From the NCBI GenBank assembly GCA_025786725.1, contig JAHLTZ010000031.1, positions 186,001-250,000 on the forward strand: 64,000 bases of DNA, in the 5' to 3' direction. Shown here in pieces: positions 52,163-64,000 of the stretch. Under the pieces are notes generated by a model. It was not told the origin of the DNA. It did not search any database and saw only the letters and a program-made list of their open reading frames with translations. This DNA comes from Syncephalis fuscata. Its lineage: Eukaryota > Zoopagomycota > Zoopagomycetes > Zoopagales > Piptocephalidaceae. Made by a program: the position numbers and the translations under genes. The number at the start of each line of letters is the position of its first letter. The stretch's first letter is position 1.

Positions 52163-53688
52163 ATGCGACGCACCAAGATTTTCGCCGGCTCTTCGCATCC
52201 CGAGCTAGCTAGACAGATTTCGCAACGCATTGGCCATCCGTTGTCTAATTCTGATCTTCGCTCGTTTGCCAATCATGAAACAAGTGTGCAGCTGGGTGTA
52301 TCGGTCCGTAACGAGGATGTTTTTATTATTCAAAGCGGTAGTGATAGCGTAAACGACCATTTAATGGAGCTACTTATCATGGTTAACGCTTGTAAAGGCA
52401 AGTCCTAACGACCATGTTTAGTCCTAGCCATAGCCAATACTTATCCATATATAGGTGCTAGTGCATCGCGTATTACTGCGGTCATCCCTTATTTCCCCTA
52501 TTCGAAACAGTGTAAACGAAAGAAGCGACGTGGTGCCATTGCTGCCAAATGTAAGTATATGCTAGCATAGCTGCTAGTAAATCTAACTTTACTATGGCTA
52601 GTGGTGGCCAATATGCTATCCGTTGCTGGTGTCAATCATATTATTACCATGGATTTACACGCCTCACAAATGCAGGGATTTTTCAACGGTCCCATCGATA
52701 ATTTGTTTGCCGAACCAAGTATGGTATGTTGGGTCCGTGATAATATCCCTGATTGGAAAGATGCAGTTGTTGTTAGTAAGAATGCTGGTGGTGTTAAACG
52801 GTACGTATATTGAGTAATGCCACAGCTATATGCACTATCTAAATCATTATGCTGTACAGTGTTACATCTCTGGCCGATAAACTTCATATCAACTTTGCTC
52901 TAATCCATACGGATCGCAATCCGCACCGACAAGGGGCATGGAGTGCCATGTCTTCTCGTGCACCATCGCGTGTTCCTTCAGATAATGAAGAAGACGAGGA
53001 AGAAGAAGCGGATTCGGATGATGAAGATGAAAAGATTTTAGAGGAAGAAGAGGATGACGATGACGATGAAGATAAAGAAAAGGACGTAGTAACTGCAGAG
53101 ATTACATTGGTCGAGACGTCAAACGAGACTAAATACGAGCAGCGGCAGAAGCAAGTGCATATTGCTGCACTTCAACGGGCAGTAGGTGAACGTGTACGTC
53201 CTAATGGCCTGCTTGGACGTCGCCGTGTGCCAAAAACACCAAGTACACCCGAGCCATACTCGTATACGACTCGTGGCGAACGTCTTTCATTGGTGGGCAG
53301 TGTACGCGGTCGTGTTGCATTACTGTGGTAAGCTAAATCGGATAGGCTATTGATTATACAATCGATACTAAATGAATTACAGGATGATATGATTGACGGT
53401 ACACGCTCTTTCGTACAAGCAGCCGATCATTTGGTCAATCAATGTGGCGCCAAGGCTGTCTACATCATTGCCACCCATGGTATTTTATCGGGTGATGCAT
53501 TACACGATATTGAGATGAGTCAAACGGTTGACCGAATTGTCGTCACCAACACAATTCCTATTGCGCCGGCCAAGCGCGAATTAACAAAAAAATTAGAAGT
53601 CATTGATGTGAGTTCGGTATTGGCTGAGGCCATTCGTCGAACACACAACGGCGAATCCGTGTCTTTTCTTTTCGACCATGCTTTGTAA
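52163..53688 (+). CDS. PRS1: Ribose-phosphate pyrophosphokinase, Prs1-type with internal insertion
   Basis: Makes PRPP from ribose 5-phosphate and ATP; cytosolic. Order: [60 protein letters not shown] (flexible loop), [40 protein letters not shown], a non-homologous insertion from about residue 225 (acidic [13 protein letters not shown] then [12 protein letters not shown]). Then [39 protein letters not shown], ending [10 protein letters not shown]. The PRPP loop is altered as in yeast Prs1, which also carries an insertion. Intron 1 (52398-52454) is GC-AG (GCAAGT). One base is missing near 53327 at the last exon junction. Confidence 0.85.
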
Positions 53689-55016
53689 AGCGCGCACAAC
53701 GCTCTCTTTACTATTAAGCCAAATTGACTCTCAATATCTAAAATTCTATTAAAATTTTCATTCTCAATCAATTGCTTATTATGTTGGTTATTGAATACAT
53801 TAAATTAGTGGAGCTACTGTACTTTGACTTACATTTTTATTTATTTATTTCACCCCTTAACACTTTTAAATACAATTAAACACTCACTCATCACTATAAC
53901 ATGTATAATATTGCATCGAGCATTAATCAATTTATGTGTAATTATTAATATAACAATGTAATTAAATATGCACATTACGATATTAGTTGAAGTTAAGATA
54001 ACATTTAATAAAATAAAAGGCTTTTTACACTGAATTGTTAATATCTTTGTTGAAATGATCTACAAGTATAAAAAGAATAAATAATTGCGATTATTAAATA
54101 TAATTATTATAATATACAAGTGTGGTTCAAGTAAATAGAAACAAGATAGAAAAGAAATAGATCATATAACAGTTTGATGTACAGTATGACAGACAGGCAA
54201 CAGAAGTAATGAGGAACGACATGGAATTGCGATCATATGGCTTCTATTAATATTCGATCAATCTTTCTACGCATGGCCAACAACAATAATAATCAGCCTC
54301 AAATGTTTCAAAGAAATTAAATAGTATGTTACATTATTTATTAAATCAATTTATTGACAATATTTAATAGAAAGTAATACAATTATGTTGCGTATAATGG
54401 CATAACTCTGATTGGAACAAATTGTGCTTTGGGACAGAGGTGGGAGTCAAAGTACAGTTTGACCAAACAGTGTAATACAAATGATAGCGTTTTATTTAAT
54501 ATTAAATATGTGACATTACAGAATTAAATAGTGCTGATAGCAATTTAGCTAAAAGGCAGTAGTGTCATTATCATATAGCGCCATTAGTTGTAGCTTCATT
54601 GATAATCCAAAAGTAGCGACCAAAAACGGAACAAGCTAGTGACATCAATTATAACTTATATAATTTTATTTAATTGCTTTCGTTATTATAATTGTTTTTT
54701 GACAGATACAAAATAGATTACGTTGCTTTTTTAATACTAAGCCTATAAGTAAAAGCTATTGTATTTTTAATGCACTTTTATAATAGGCCAATATTAATTG
54801 TTAGTAAGACTGCTCAAATTATTACTACATTTTAATAGATAAACCCATTGTTTAATAGAAAATATCATAAATGAGTTGTAGATACACATAATTATCAGAT
54901 CAAGAAAAAAGTAATCCACACTATTAACTCTGTCTATGTATTTAATCATTTGGTCACTAATAATCGCATTGTACATGTTTAAATAACATTCATATTTATT
55001 GCACACTTGTATGTAC
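53689..55016. other. Intergenic with a transposon remnant
   Basis: Apart from the element at 53821-54453, AT-rich sequence without support for a gene. Confidence 0.4.
53821..54453 (+). mobile_element. TnpB/Fanzor-derived transposon remnant, copy 4
   Basis: Ends ACTTTGACTTACATTTTTAT and GGTGGGAGTCAAAGT. The plus strand near 54210-54320 keeps the block reading TWNCDHMASINIRSIFLRMA in degraded frame, homologous to copy 5. Coding part incomplete. Confidence 0.6.
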
Positions 55017-55604
55017 TCAATTGGCCTCACTGTCGCGTGATCTCTGTTAATAAAAAGTTAGATATCAAACAATAGAATAGCACAGTCACTTACCACCAAG
55101 GCCATTATTTCATCGGCGTCAACAAGTCCGTCGCCATTGGTGTCCAGTATTTGGACGATTTGAGCTGCGTCATCCACACTGAATGGCTGTTTGGTCACCT
55201 CAGTCATGATCATCTGCAGCTCCTCGGCCGTGACCTTGCCATCGTGATCACGGTCAAATAGCGTAAAGACATGGCGTAGCTGCTTTTCCTTTTCATCCTG
55301 TCGCTTTCGTGTTAGTTCATACAGCTTAGCGTAGACGGACAGCACAGTATCAATGTCAAACTGGGTGGATCGTTGAGCATTAGCACCAAGCAACTGTTGA
55401 AGCTCGTCCTCGTCGATCAAAAGATTCATATCGCCGTACAGATTCATCAAGTCATTGAAAGAAATCTTGCCGTTACCACTGGTATCCCGAAATGCAAATT
55501 GATTTTGCACATTGTGGATTTGCTTGTTACTAAGATTTGTTACAGACTAATAAACAATAAAGTGTATTAGTAAAGTTTGGAGACAAGAAAACAGTACATA
55601 CCAT
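55017..55604 (-). CDS. EF-hand calcium-binding protein (calmodulin/calcineurin-B-like)
   Basis: 160 aa. The first coding exon holds only the ATG (55604-55602), then intron GTATGT...TTAG. Exon 2 is 55546-55094 and exon 3 is 55043-55017 (RSRDSEAN and stop). EF-hand-like loops: FAFRDTSGNGKISFNDL (degenerate, near residue 25), a weak middle pair around DEDELQQLL, then the canonical DRDHDGKVTAEELQ and DTNGDGLVDADEIM. So probably two functional calcium sites in the C-terminal half. Subfamily (centrin, calmodulin-like or calcineurin B) not decided. No frameshift. Similar in size to typical four-EF-hand sensors. Confidence 0.8.
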
Positions 55605-56972
55605 GATATTTACACGGATACAGATGGAATAATCGTGCACAGAAAAAGATACTGAACGAGCAAGAGTAGCGATATCAGGAAACAACAATAAGCATACGTA
55701 AACGTCAGCACCGTTGGGGAAGCTATTTATGTCGAAGGTTCTGTAGGTTGGTAAATGCCACTTCAGGCAGAAGGAGCACCCGATGGTCGCAATTCTTGGA
55801 TGTTTCACGAACAGAAAGGGAACTCGAATGATATACTGCATAGCTCGCTGGTATCACCAACAAACACCCCAATAAACTAGTGTGATTATTGGCCTTGTCT
55901 ACAAAATGCTACCAATGGCACTCTATCCTTAAAGGAAACGTCAGATCAACGCAACAAAACAAGCTGTTTCAATTACTCCGTTACTAGTAAGAGTGGATGT
56001 CGTAGCGTAGTTTATCCGATGGCTATCTCAGGCCTTATTGTAAATAGAACTATGCACAACATTGGGCGAAAATAGCTTTCTATTAAAACACGAAACTACT
56101 GTACTTTGACTTTTAAATTTTTCTTTATTCATTTCATCCTCAACACTTTTAAATACAATTAAACACCCATTCATTGCTATAACATGTATAATACTACATC
56201 CAACATTGATTAATTTATGTGTAATTATCAATACAATAATGTAATTAAATATGCCCAAAATACAATACTAGAAAATTGGAAAATGAAACAGACCATTCAA
56301 ACGCAAGAATCCATGTTGTACGTAGATGCAACAACTGCGGAATGACATGGAATTGCAATCATATGGTCTCTATTAATATTCGATCAATCTTTCTACGCAT
56401 GGCCAGCAACAACAATAATCAGCCTCAAATGTTTCAAAGAAATCAAATAGTATGTTACATTGTTTATTAAATCAATTTATTAACAATATTATAATAGAAA
56501 GTAATATAACTATGTTGTGCATCATAACGCATGAGTCTAATTGGAACAATTGTGCTTTGAGGCTCAAATAAAGGAGTAAAAGTAAAGTTTATTTAAAGAT
56601 TACTAACACATGGGTGCTATTGCCAAAATCAGGCAAGTGTGACCTAACATGACCTTTTCGAGTATTAATCTGAAGATTGAGTATAGAAACGAGCCATCTA
56701 CTCTACACGCACTTGAAATGCTAAGTCATTCATCGCTGATCTATCTATATACACATCCAATATATTCGCGTTACAGTTCACTCAGTTTTTTGCCAAGAAA
56801 AAAAACACTACTTGCATTGCAATTTACAATTTTTATTTTTCAATAAAAGTAGCCAAGCCTTAAATAAAGTTGATATTTCTACAAATGATGCATTGTATTT
56901 AAAGATGGGTTTCTGCTGATCTACAGCAATAAATCATTTGCTTCTCTCCTTTTACTTTAGGCAAACTTAAAC
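55605..56972. other. Intergenic with a transposon remnant
   Basis: Holds the EF-hand gene promoter, the element at 56103-56588 and the P450 upstream region. Short ORFs here are not supported. Confidence 0.4.
56103..56588 (+). mobile_element. TnpB/Fanzor-derived transposon remnant, copy 5 (best-preserved zinc ribbon)
   Basis: Ends ACTTTGACTTTTAAATTTTT and GGAGTAAAAGTAAAGT. The plus strand from about 56257 reads CPKYNTRKLENETDHS, then RRCNNCGMTWNCNHMVSINI, then RSIFLRMASNNNNQPQMF. This is the CxxC...CxxCG zinc ribbon followed by W-N-x-x-x-x-S-I-N-I, the place of the last RuvC acidic motif (normally W/DRD-xNA-xN). The Asp is missing, so the protein would be inactive. Nothing of the upstream RuvC core remains. 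Confidence 0.65.
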
Positions 56973-59095
56973 ATGGCTACAAACAGTTTATTTCCACTAT
57001 ATGATAGTTTGTATTATATTATATTTGACTGGAAGCTTGTTGTTGTTACGTGCGTCGCGTATTTGTTTAGTCGGGTATGGCACAGCAATCAGCATAGTTA
57101 TGACTAATATTTGTTTATTAATATCATTAGATAATCTACAATGAGTTATTTTCGCCTATTGCTAAAATACCGGGAATTAGACCGGCTATAATTGCCCAAA
57201 TAATCTCACTCTACCATATGGCAACAGGAAATTTTACTTCATACACCATAGCAATGACTCGACGATATGGAAAAATCTACAGATTAGGTTGGTCTAGACA
57301 TAATCCGCTGTATAAAGCGCATATTGATTTCATTTACAGGCCCAAAATCTGTGGGCACAACAGACTTGGATGCACTTAGGCAAATCTACAGCTCTACACG
57401 ATTTAGAAAACCAGAAAGCTATAAGAATTTTGCATTTCATCGGGATAGTATATTTTCAACTCGGTTAGCTGATTGACAATAAATACTAACATCAGGGCAC
57501 TCATTAAATATTTAACAGGGATACGACATTTCATCGTAAATTGGTACATAGGCTGCTTTTTTATTATTCATAGCTAACTATTTGAATTTATAGAAACAAT
57601 TGATTGGACCTGTATTTTCAAATACATCTATTAATGAACTGGAGCCGCTTATTTACTCAGCCGGAGCTACTGCGTTGGCTAATCGTGTTGCAGAATATGC
57701 TAAAACTAACAAAATATTTGATATCATGGAGTTAATTCACTTTGCTACATTTGCAAGTATTAGCAGCCATCTTGGATGTTGTTTAATTACTAACACATTT
57801 TAATGATTCAGGATATTATTGGAGAGGTAGCATTTGGCGGTTCATTCAAAACACTGCAAGCTATTCCTGGCAAAAAAGCACATCCCATTTTTCATTGGAT
57901 AAACGATATGACATATTTGGGACTACTGGTAAAATGACATGTATAAAATGATATGTCGACTTATGTGAAATTATAGAAAAATGTATTGGGCCGACTATGC
58001 CATCCATGGATCATGCCCAGATACTTTGAATCGGAACGTTTGCTTATAGAAGTAAATATTTTAATGCAATCATTAGCCTTGGGCTCATATCAATAGTTTA
58101 CACGATCCGTGGTATGCAATCGAATAGCAGAAACTGACCGTTACTCGGCATCGAAAGACGATCGTGTCAAAGATGTATTGCAAAGGTTGCTTGAATCGGT
58201 AGATCCTAAGACTGGAGAAACACTTGACGTGGACCAGATTATTGCTGAATCCATCATTCAACTGTAAGCTTTTACAATTTAGCAACAATAGATGCAATAC
58301 TAATAAATGGCTGTTTAGTCTTGGTGGCACTGACACCACATCGCTGACTATTACATGGTAGGTTAGCTTGCCATATATTACTACAGACTAATGAATATAC
58401 TGGCCTAGGACACTGTATCTTGTTATAATAATCCAAAGATTTATCATCAGCTAGATCGGGAGCTTGTAGCGGCAATTCCTAATACTAACCAAGACATCAC
58501 ACATGCATCTATTAAAAATCTGCCTTATTTAAATGCTGTTTTGCTCGAATCAATGAGACTGCGATCGGTTGGTGGTGCCAGCCAGCGAGCGATACCACCA
58601 GGTGGCGCTGTTATTTGCGGTATTCATCTACCTGAAGGAGTAAGTATTGTATTTGTGGCAGTATTAGTATATTGCATCATTAAAATCAATTGCGCTACAG
58701 TTTATCGTTCATCCAATCTCGTCTGCCATTCATCTTACACCAGAGATATTTGGTGCTAATCCAGGCCAGTTTTGCCCAGATCGTTGGCTTGATGCAACAC
58801 CTGAACAACTAAAAGTAATGCGGCAAAATATACTAACATTTTCACTGGGTACACGAGCCTGTATTGGGCAAAGGTAAGCATGGAATGCGACACACTACAG
58901 TTTCTAGTACATCAATTAACCAAATTGGCCAGTCTTGCTTGGATGGAATTACGACTTATTGTAGCCATTCTAATGCGTCGATTTGTTATGACTATTCCTC
59001 CAGAAGCCCGAACAGACATGAAGCCAGTGCGTCTTTTTAGTCTAAAGCCACGTGGTGGTTGTCTGAAGATACAAGCTGCTCATCGTTCAGAATAA
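56973..59095 (+). CDS. Cytochrome P450
   Basis: Membrane-anchored monooxygenase, about ten exons. N-terminal hydrophobic anchor (YYIIFDWKLVVVTCVAYLF). Proline-region equivalent IAKIPGIRPA, then RYGKIYRLGPKSVG, DIIGEVAFGGSF, I-helix LGGTDTTSLTITW, K-helix ExxR as ESMRLR, PERF-like FCPDRWLDAT, and heme loop FSLGTRACIGQ with the ligand Cys. After the last intron SLAWMELRLIVAILMRRFVM. The ORFs split at introns 57055-57130, 57287-57340 and further on. Substrate unknown; adjacent genes give no pathway hint. Confidence 0.87.
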
Positions 59096-59312
59096 ATACA
59101 TGAATGGCTGAATTATTAATTGGACTGCAATAAACTAAACATTGTTTATTTTAATGACTGTGCATCAGCTATGGCATTACTACAATAGTATAATATATTT
59201 TAACTGCCTATTATTATATAATAGCTTTACTAACTAGTTTATTCTATATATGTGTGTGTGTCCATTCTGTGTTTTTACAATATGTTTTGCTTATACAACA
59301 ACACATTATAAT

Positions 59313-60654
59313 CTAATCAATATCTAATGCCTCAAGTGCCAATGAGGATAAAGTACGTGACAAAGAGCGGCTATCTGGCCGACGTGGTCTAAACTCCTGC
59401 CCATTAACTGTGTTATCTGCTGCTACACCTGGACCTGAGATAGTTGAAGATGAAACGTTAACGCCAGACGATGGATTCAGAGAGCCTGCTGTTGTCGAGT
59501 TAGCTGCGTTCATAGCCGCCATACTTGAATTGGCGTTACTAGATCCAGCTACTGCTAAAGAAGCGCTATCGCCAACACTGTTAGCACCACTTCCAGGTGA
59601 ACTGGATGAAATAAGCGTTGCTGGCGTTATCATATTGCCACCAACACTATTGCTATTGTTGGTAGAGCCAACCGTGCTAGATATTACTCCAGAAGATATT
59701 ATACCTAGATCGTCGCCTCGCACAATAGATCCGCTACTTAGATACTCGTGGGAGTGAGAAACGTTAGGATCTCGCAGTAGTTCAGCTATTTTGAAAAATA
59801 AGTTAATAAACGATCATTTATAGTTGTCCATTCAAAGCTACCATTAATTCTTCGTCGCATGGCCTCTTTCGCTGCTTCCTTTGCTTCTTTAGCCGCCTGG
59901 GCACGTGTTTCCCGCTCTCGCTCCACTCTTTCAAATCGTAATTTTGGCAACGATGGATGACGTTCTAGTGCAAGTTGGCCACCATTCCAAAGCCAAGCAG
60001 GAAGTATTCGATCCTGTATCAACATATCGCCATGAAAACGTTCTACAAATGCTTTCTCATCGCTTTCAGGCGAAACAAATCTACACATATCAATTCATTA
60101 TTGGCTGATGTACCAAATGCTATTTTTACTTATTATTTACCGACAATACTCGGCCATAGCACACCGAAGGTCCCATAGCTGTAGACGTCGTAGGCACGCA
60201 ATTACAAGTCCGGTTACGCTGGTGCCATCCAGACAGTGTATGTAAGCAGGCAGATTATCGACGTCAACCAGTAGCTGTATCACACAACACTTGTAAGTAT
60301 ATAAGCAGGAATGATTGTCAGTCACTTACTTGAAGTACACGCGTAGCTCGAGAAAAAGAAAGTGTTACTCCTTCTTTTGGCTTGGCCACTTTGAAATGAA
60401 CAAGATTAATATTCTCCTGTTCGCAGAATGTTGTTAAATGCTCGGCAGGAGGATCTGGTATCAGTGATATCCAAGTTTTTAGTTGCAATCTAGACAACCA
60501 TTAGTTACCGGGCCTTAGCCTCGTATGAAATTCAATCCTACCGCTTCATAAAGCGTAGATTGCGTTCCTTGGGATAGCCGCCACGAAACACATTGGACTC
60601 TACTACATTGAAACGAAATGGCGGGATAAGCGGCGGTGTATGATAGTCGGCCAT
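59313..60654 (-). CDS. OCA6: Plant-and-fungal atypical dual-specificity phosphatase, OCA6-like
   Basis: Starts MADYHTPPLIPPFRFNVVES, then NVFRGGYPKERNLRFMKR, intron, LQLKTWISLIPDPPAEHLTT, FCEQENINLVHFKVAKPKEG, intron, YIHCLDGTSVTGLVIACLRR (active-site region), intron, FVSPESDEKAFVERFHGDML, a basic/Ala-rich helix and a Ser/Asn/Gly-rich tail ending LALEALDID. The motif HCLDGxxxTG replaces HCxxGxxRTG: the catalytic Arg is absent, as known for Oca6-type proteins. An upstream in-frame ATG at 60807 adds a Pro-rich segment and is less likely. Introns about 45-65 nt. No frameshift. Confidence 0.8.
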
Positions 60655-62112
60655 GGAGTAAAAGCGACAAACAATGGTAGCAGTAACAGCAGCAATAATA
60701 GTGCAGTATGGTGGTGGTGGTGATGATGGTGGCGGATTGTCATGAATGGTGGCCGAATGAGTGACGGGAATCGGCCATACAAATTTGTGCCATCCCGTAA
60801 TTTTCATTTTTTACATGCAAAAAGGGACAACTTTGCCATGTCGCGTAGGCTGTTGCTTCGTTACAACCATTCCAGTAGGAACTTTACCTATTGAAAATAA
60901 CCAGAGTGACGCGACATGGGAATGTATTCTGAGCGGGTAGCCGTGGTGATTAGAGGCGTCCCGCTCATCGGCGTTGTTTCGCGACTCGTCGTTGGGCATC
61001 GCTGACTGGTTTCTTTTATAATAATAATAAAAATAAAATAACGAGTCTTTTACAATAAATAGTGGCTGTAAGTTGGTATTTGGCCACTTATGTTTAAATC
61101 TTATTTACTATGTTACGAATATGGTGAATTTTAAAAAATACACCGTTTTGAATTTATTTAAATTTTAAATTATTAATAAATCCTGATAACAAACTAAAAT
61201 AATTGGATTATAAAAAAGCATATCTATTATTATTTGAATAACAGTATTATGTATTTACGATATTGTTGAATAATAAAAGTTACAAAGCTAAAGATCTTTG
61301 ATGGAAAAAAATTAATCACAATAAATGCAGCAATTTTAATTTGACTTTGCTTATTTACGTAGTTTAGTTAATTGCAATAATATTAACAGCAATGCCAATC
61401 GTATTTTATTTGTTAAAAACTTCAACAATACACTTGTGGTAAATGCAACTCAAAAAACATAATACAAAATATGCTATGTAAAATTAGCATTAATAATGTT
61501 AAAACAAATGTTTTTATTGATAAACAAATAAAAACTACTCATGAAATAACTATAAAAAAGGTGTCATTAAAGAGTGTTCAGCCTGTAATAAACATCATTA
61601 CAAGAAAACGGACTACAGTAACAAAAAATGATTTAATTAATAAACTAATTATATAACTACGCATTTATAAAGCCAACCAATAAAAATAAATTTAGCAATA
61701 ATCCAAAATAAGCTATTATTGAATGAAAGAACATGAATCATGTGCTCGGTTCTATGATCCACGTGCTGATATACGATCTCGCGGAGGCCATATGTCAGTC
61801 GAATGCCTGCACTTGGCTTTTAAATACCACACACAACAATGATAATAAAGAATATAGATTAGCTGTTGGCAACAGCATATGCGATTGTCACAAACTAAAT
61901 AATAATAATGTACTAATTAATTAACGGGAGAATAAAGCAATGCCATTAATAGTAGTATAATCATATCAATGTACTAGCCGGTTTAGAAAATGATTTGCAT
62001 ATACAATTTATTTATAAAACTAAAAGAAAATACTATTGTCAGATTAATTTAAACGCCATGTTTAATAAAACACTCTGCCTATTATTGCAAATATTTTCGC
62101 TCCCGTGCATCT
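60655..62112. other. Intergenic with repeat B copy
   Basis: Contains a 62-aa ORF (60999-60811, minus) of doubtful status, then AT-rich DNA, then repeat B. No certain gene. Confidence 0.35.
61190..61630 (+). repeat. Repeat family B, unlinked diverged copy
   Basis: Same sequence order as 42900-43320 (ATAATAAAAGTTACAAAGCT, TGCAGCAATTTTAATTT, AATTTATTG-like tail). Shows the family is dispersed, not limited to the palindrome arms. Confidence 0.6.
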
Positions 62113-62592
62113 TCAAATCGTTGGCTGGTTTGCCAAATTGCGCTTTATCAATAAGCGACTGAAGTAGTGATATAATTGAGCACGGTTTTCCAGCGAAAAT
62201 CCCTTTCGCCACTTTTCATTTTGAACCACGATAAGAACGTCATCATTTTGGCGTACACCCAAGGTGCTACGACGCCAGTCATTAGTCCAATGGATATGAG
62301 CACTGATGGCCAATCCACCAGAATTACGATCCTCCCAGCGAAGTCCCAAGTCGTCGGTCGGCACAACGGCCATAATTTTCTCAATAGGGAATGTACGCGA
62401 CCAACCAGCCATGTAATAATCATATAGCTTGAGGCTTTTATTTGTTAAGCAAGCAAATCGGTCCTTGTAAAGCACTAGTTCACCCTTGCGGTTGACATAG
62501 GCAGCAGCTTCGTTAGCATGTGTACTCGTATTCTTACTGCTGCTATCAGTGCTGAAAGAGGGGTTTTTTGCTCGGATACTGAGACGGTTCAT
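62113..62592 (-). CDS. Small PH-like domain protein, unassigned
   Basis: 159 aa, single exon, starting MNRLSIRAKNPSFSTDSSSK. After a Ser/Thr-rich leader, alternating beta-strand-like segments (GELVLYKDRFACLTNKSLKL, RTFPIEKIMAVVPTDDLGLR, VLIVVQNEKWRKGFSLE) and a final helix (NRAQLYHYFSRLLIKRNLAN). This is the layout of a pleckstrin-homology domain with a C-terminal helix. No specific family recognised. Base composition is higher in GC than its surroundings, supporting coding. Confidence 0.6.
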   Translation of the reverse strand: MNRLSIRAKNPSFSTDSSSKNTSTHANEAAAYVNRKGELVLYKDRFACLTNKSLKLYDYYMAGWSRTFPIEKIMAVVPTDDLGLRWEDRNSGGLAISAHIHWTNDWRRSTLGVRQNDDVLIVVQNEKWRKGFSLENRAQLYHYFSRLLIKRNLANQPTI

Positions 62593-64000
62593 GGTGAGGT
62601 GGATATTGTTGCGAAAGATAACGGCCTACAAGAAAAGCAAAAAAGAAGCGGTTTTAAAAGCGGCATAAAATGATGCTTGAATGGAAGGGGAAATATGCAG
62701 CACTGCATAACCAAATTGGCCTTTGCTGTAATGATGGCATGATTGCTGAAACAGCACGAAAGATAATCAATTTGCAAAGTGGCCACTATTTAGGAAACAC
62801 GTCAAGTAATTCTTTATTAAGGCTTTATACCAGCATTTTTCACGCTTCCAAACTAACAACATTGTCAAGATAACACTATTTAATTAAAGTCTGAATAAAT
62901 TAAAAATAATTAAAATGCCAATAAACAATTAGATACACATGAAACCAATTGATTTTTGTTTTCGAAACAAATGTATACAATTCATTCAAAACTACTTATA
63001 AACATATACTCGCAATAAGGACTTATTATACTCCGTCCCAAAACGCTAATCCCTAATCCAGCGAAGCGCCGATGCCAAATAATGCGCCACTGCCTTAATG
63101 GCATTATGAAATACAACTGCGTAACGCTCAATCCTTGGCAAACTCTTGGCCAGCTGTAATCTACAAGAGTACAAAACTCTTGGCCAAATACTTTGGTTAA
63201 AAGAATAAGCAATGTCATTACCATCTTTGGTAATTGTAATTATCTGGTTTTTCTCACACAAAAGAATTATAGACCAATAATATACGTCCAAATACAGCAT
63301 TTATTTTTAACAGCCATCACATCGCAATTCCACGCTGCATTGTAAATCTTGTACTTGACTATATCACGTATTTTACATTTTAATATGACAGATTCCATGT
63401 TATCCAATTTTTTATGTTAACCTTGTTAAAAAAATTGACTTATCCAGAATTAATTGACAAGCAAATATAATAGAGACATTAAAATGCTGTTGATCTTTAT
63501 CTATATCACTAATGATACAATGGTAATACTATTTATGCGTTATTGAAAATGTCTAATAGCTGTTGGTATAATAACATTACTGTCATATAACAACTTGATG
63601 GTTTTTTAGTTAATAACGGTTGGTTTATTGACAGTCTTTGTGTGCGATACTCTATTTGTTTTTCAATTTATTATCCAATATACATATATCATTCCCATAC
63701 TATCCCTACTGCCATGTATCATTCTATGCTGTACTAGACACAATTTATTCAATATATACTTTAGCACACGCTACTCATTCTACTTACTGAGCTATATACA
63801 TTACAACCTCAACACCGCTACTTACACTCTTCCCGTCGTATATTCATTCCGTTTTATATAGTTGTGGAGTCTATTGATTACAGCCTATTAGTAAAAGCTA
63901 TTCTTTTATCGCAAACTGTATCTATTATAGATTTTAATTTATTTCACCTACTGAGTTTTACGTATACTGTAATTTTAATTATATCATTTATTTTATATTT
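62593..64000. other. Terminal stretch without supported gene
   Basis: AT-rich. Small ORFs (62670, 62982-63224, 63628) have no recognisable features or splice context. Contains the promoter side of the PH-like gene. Confidence 0.35.

Noticed and set aside
60811-60999. 62-aa minus-strand ORF upstream of the OCA6-like gene
   Set aside because: Not recognisable, ends just before the phosphatase leader and could be 5' UTR. It has a possible splice site but I cannot join it in frame.
62982-63300. Two overlapping minus-strand ORFs near the window end
   Set aside because: No domain, no splice context, composition like intergenic DNA.

Overview
The window is AT-rich eukaryotic nuclear DNA. Its genes are interrupted by short introns (about 45-110 nt, GTAAGT donors, TTAATAG-type acceptors), and it carries a typical fungal gene set: BST1, DYS1, SEN2, peroxisomal-type carnitine acetyltransferase, MET6, PRS1 with an inserted segment, OCA6-type phosphatase, mitochondrial S16 and a P450. 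I infer a fungus, probably an early-diverging (non-Dikarya) one; the species is not identified.

Left part (1-16.4 kb): 5' end of BST1 (-), two convergent UPF0045/thiamine-binding-type genes, deoxyhypusine synthase (+), a short decayed microexon-array gene (5417), SEN2 (-), a frame-disrupted F-box-like gene (-), an MDR oxidoreductase (-), carnitine acetyltransferase (-) and mitochondrial S16 (+).

Middle (about 17.6-43.35 kb): a very large inverted repeat, arms about 17.6-26.67 kb and 35.11-43.35 kb. The spacer holds a TTLL12-like gene and a hormone-sensitive-lipase-type hydrolase. Each arm holds what I consider the main discovery: a gene whose first exon encodes a secretion signal, followed by a long tandem array of roughly 80-bp units. 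Each unit ends in a splice acceptor (AATAG), then exactly 3 nt (sometimes 6), then a perfect splice donor (GTAAGT). The left gene (21406-24724) has 40 such microexons and the right gene (39479-37055) has 28. Joining them in the phase set by exon 1 gives, in both arms, an open reading frame ending at the same stop in the last exon. Each encodes a small secreted peptide with six cysteines and shared ends but a different middle. Every microexon is frame-neutral, so unit duplication, loss or exon skipping edits the peptide by about one residue at a time.

Several fragments of a mobile element encode the zinc-ribbon end of a TnpB/Fanzor-like protein (five copies). At least two other repeat families lie in and near the arms.

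Right part (44.5-64 kb): MET6, a two-domain AAA ATPase, a family III CoA-transferase (with a 5-nt exon), PRS1, an EF-hand protein, a cytochrome P450, an OCA6-like phosphatase and a PH-like protein.

Many conserved genes are broken by single missing bases, mostly in homopolymer runs. I read these as uncorrected long-read assembly errors rather than pseudogenes. They do not affect the microexon arrays, which decode cleanly.
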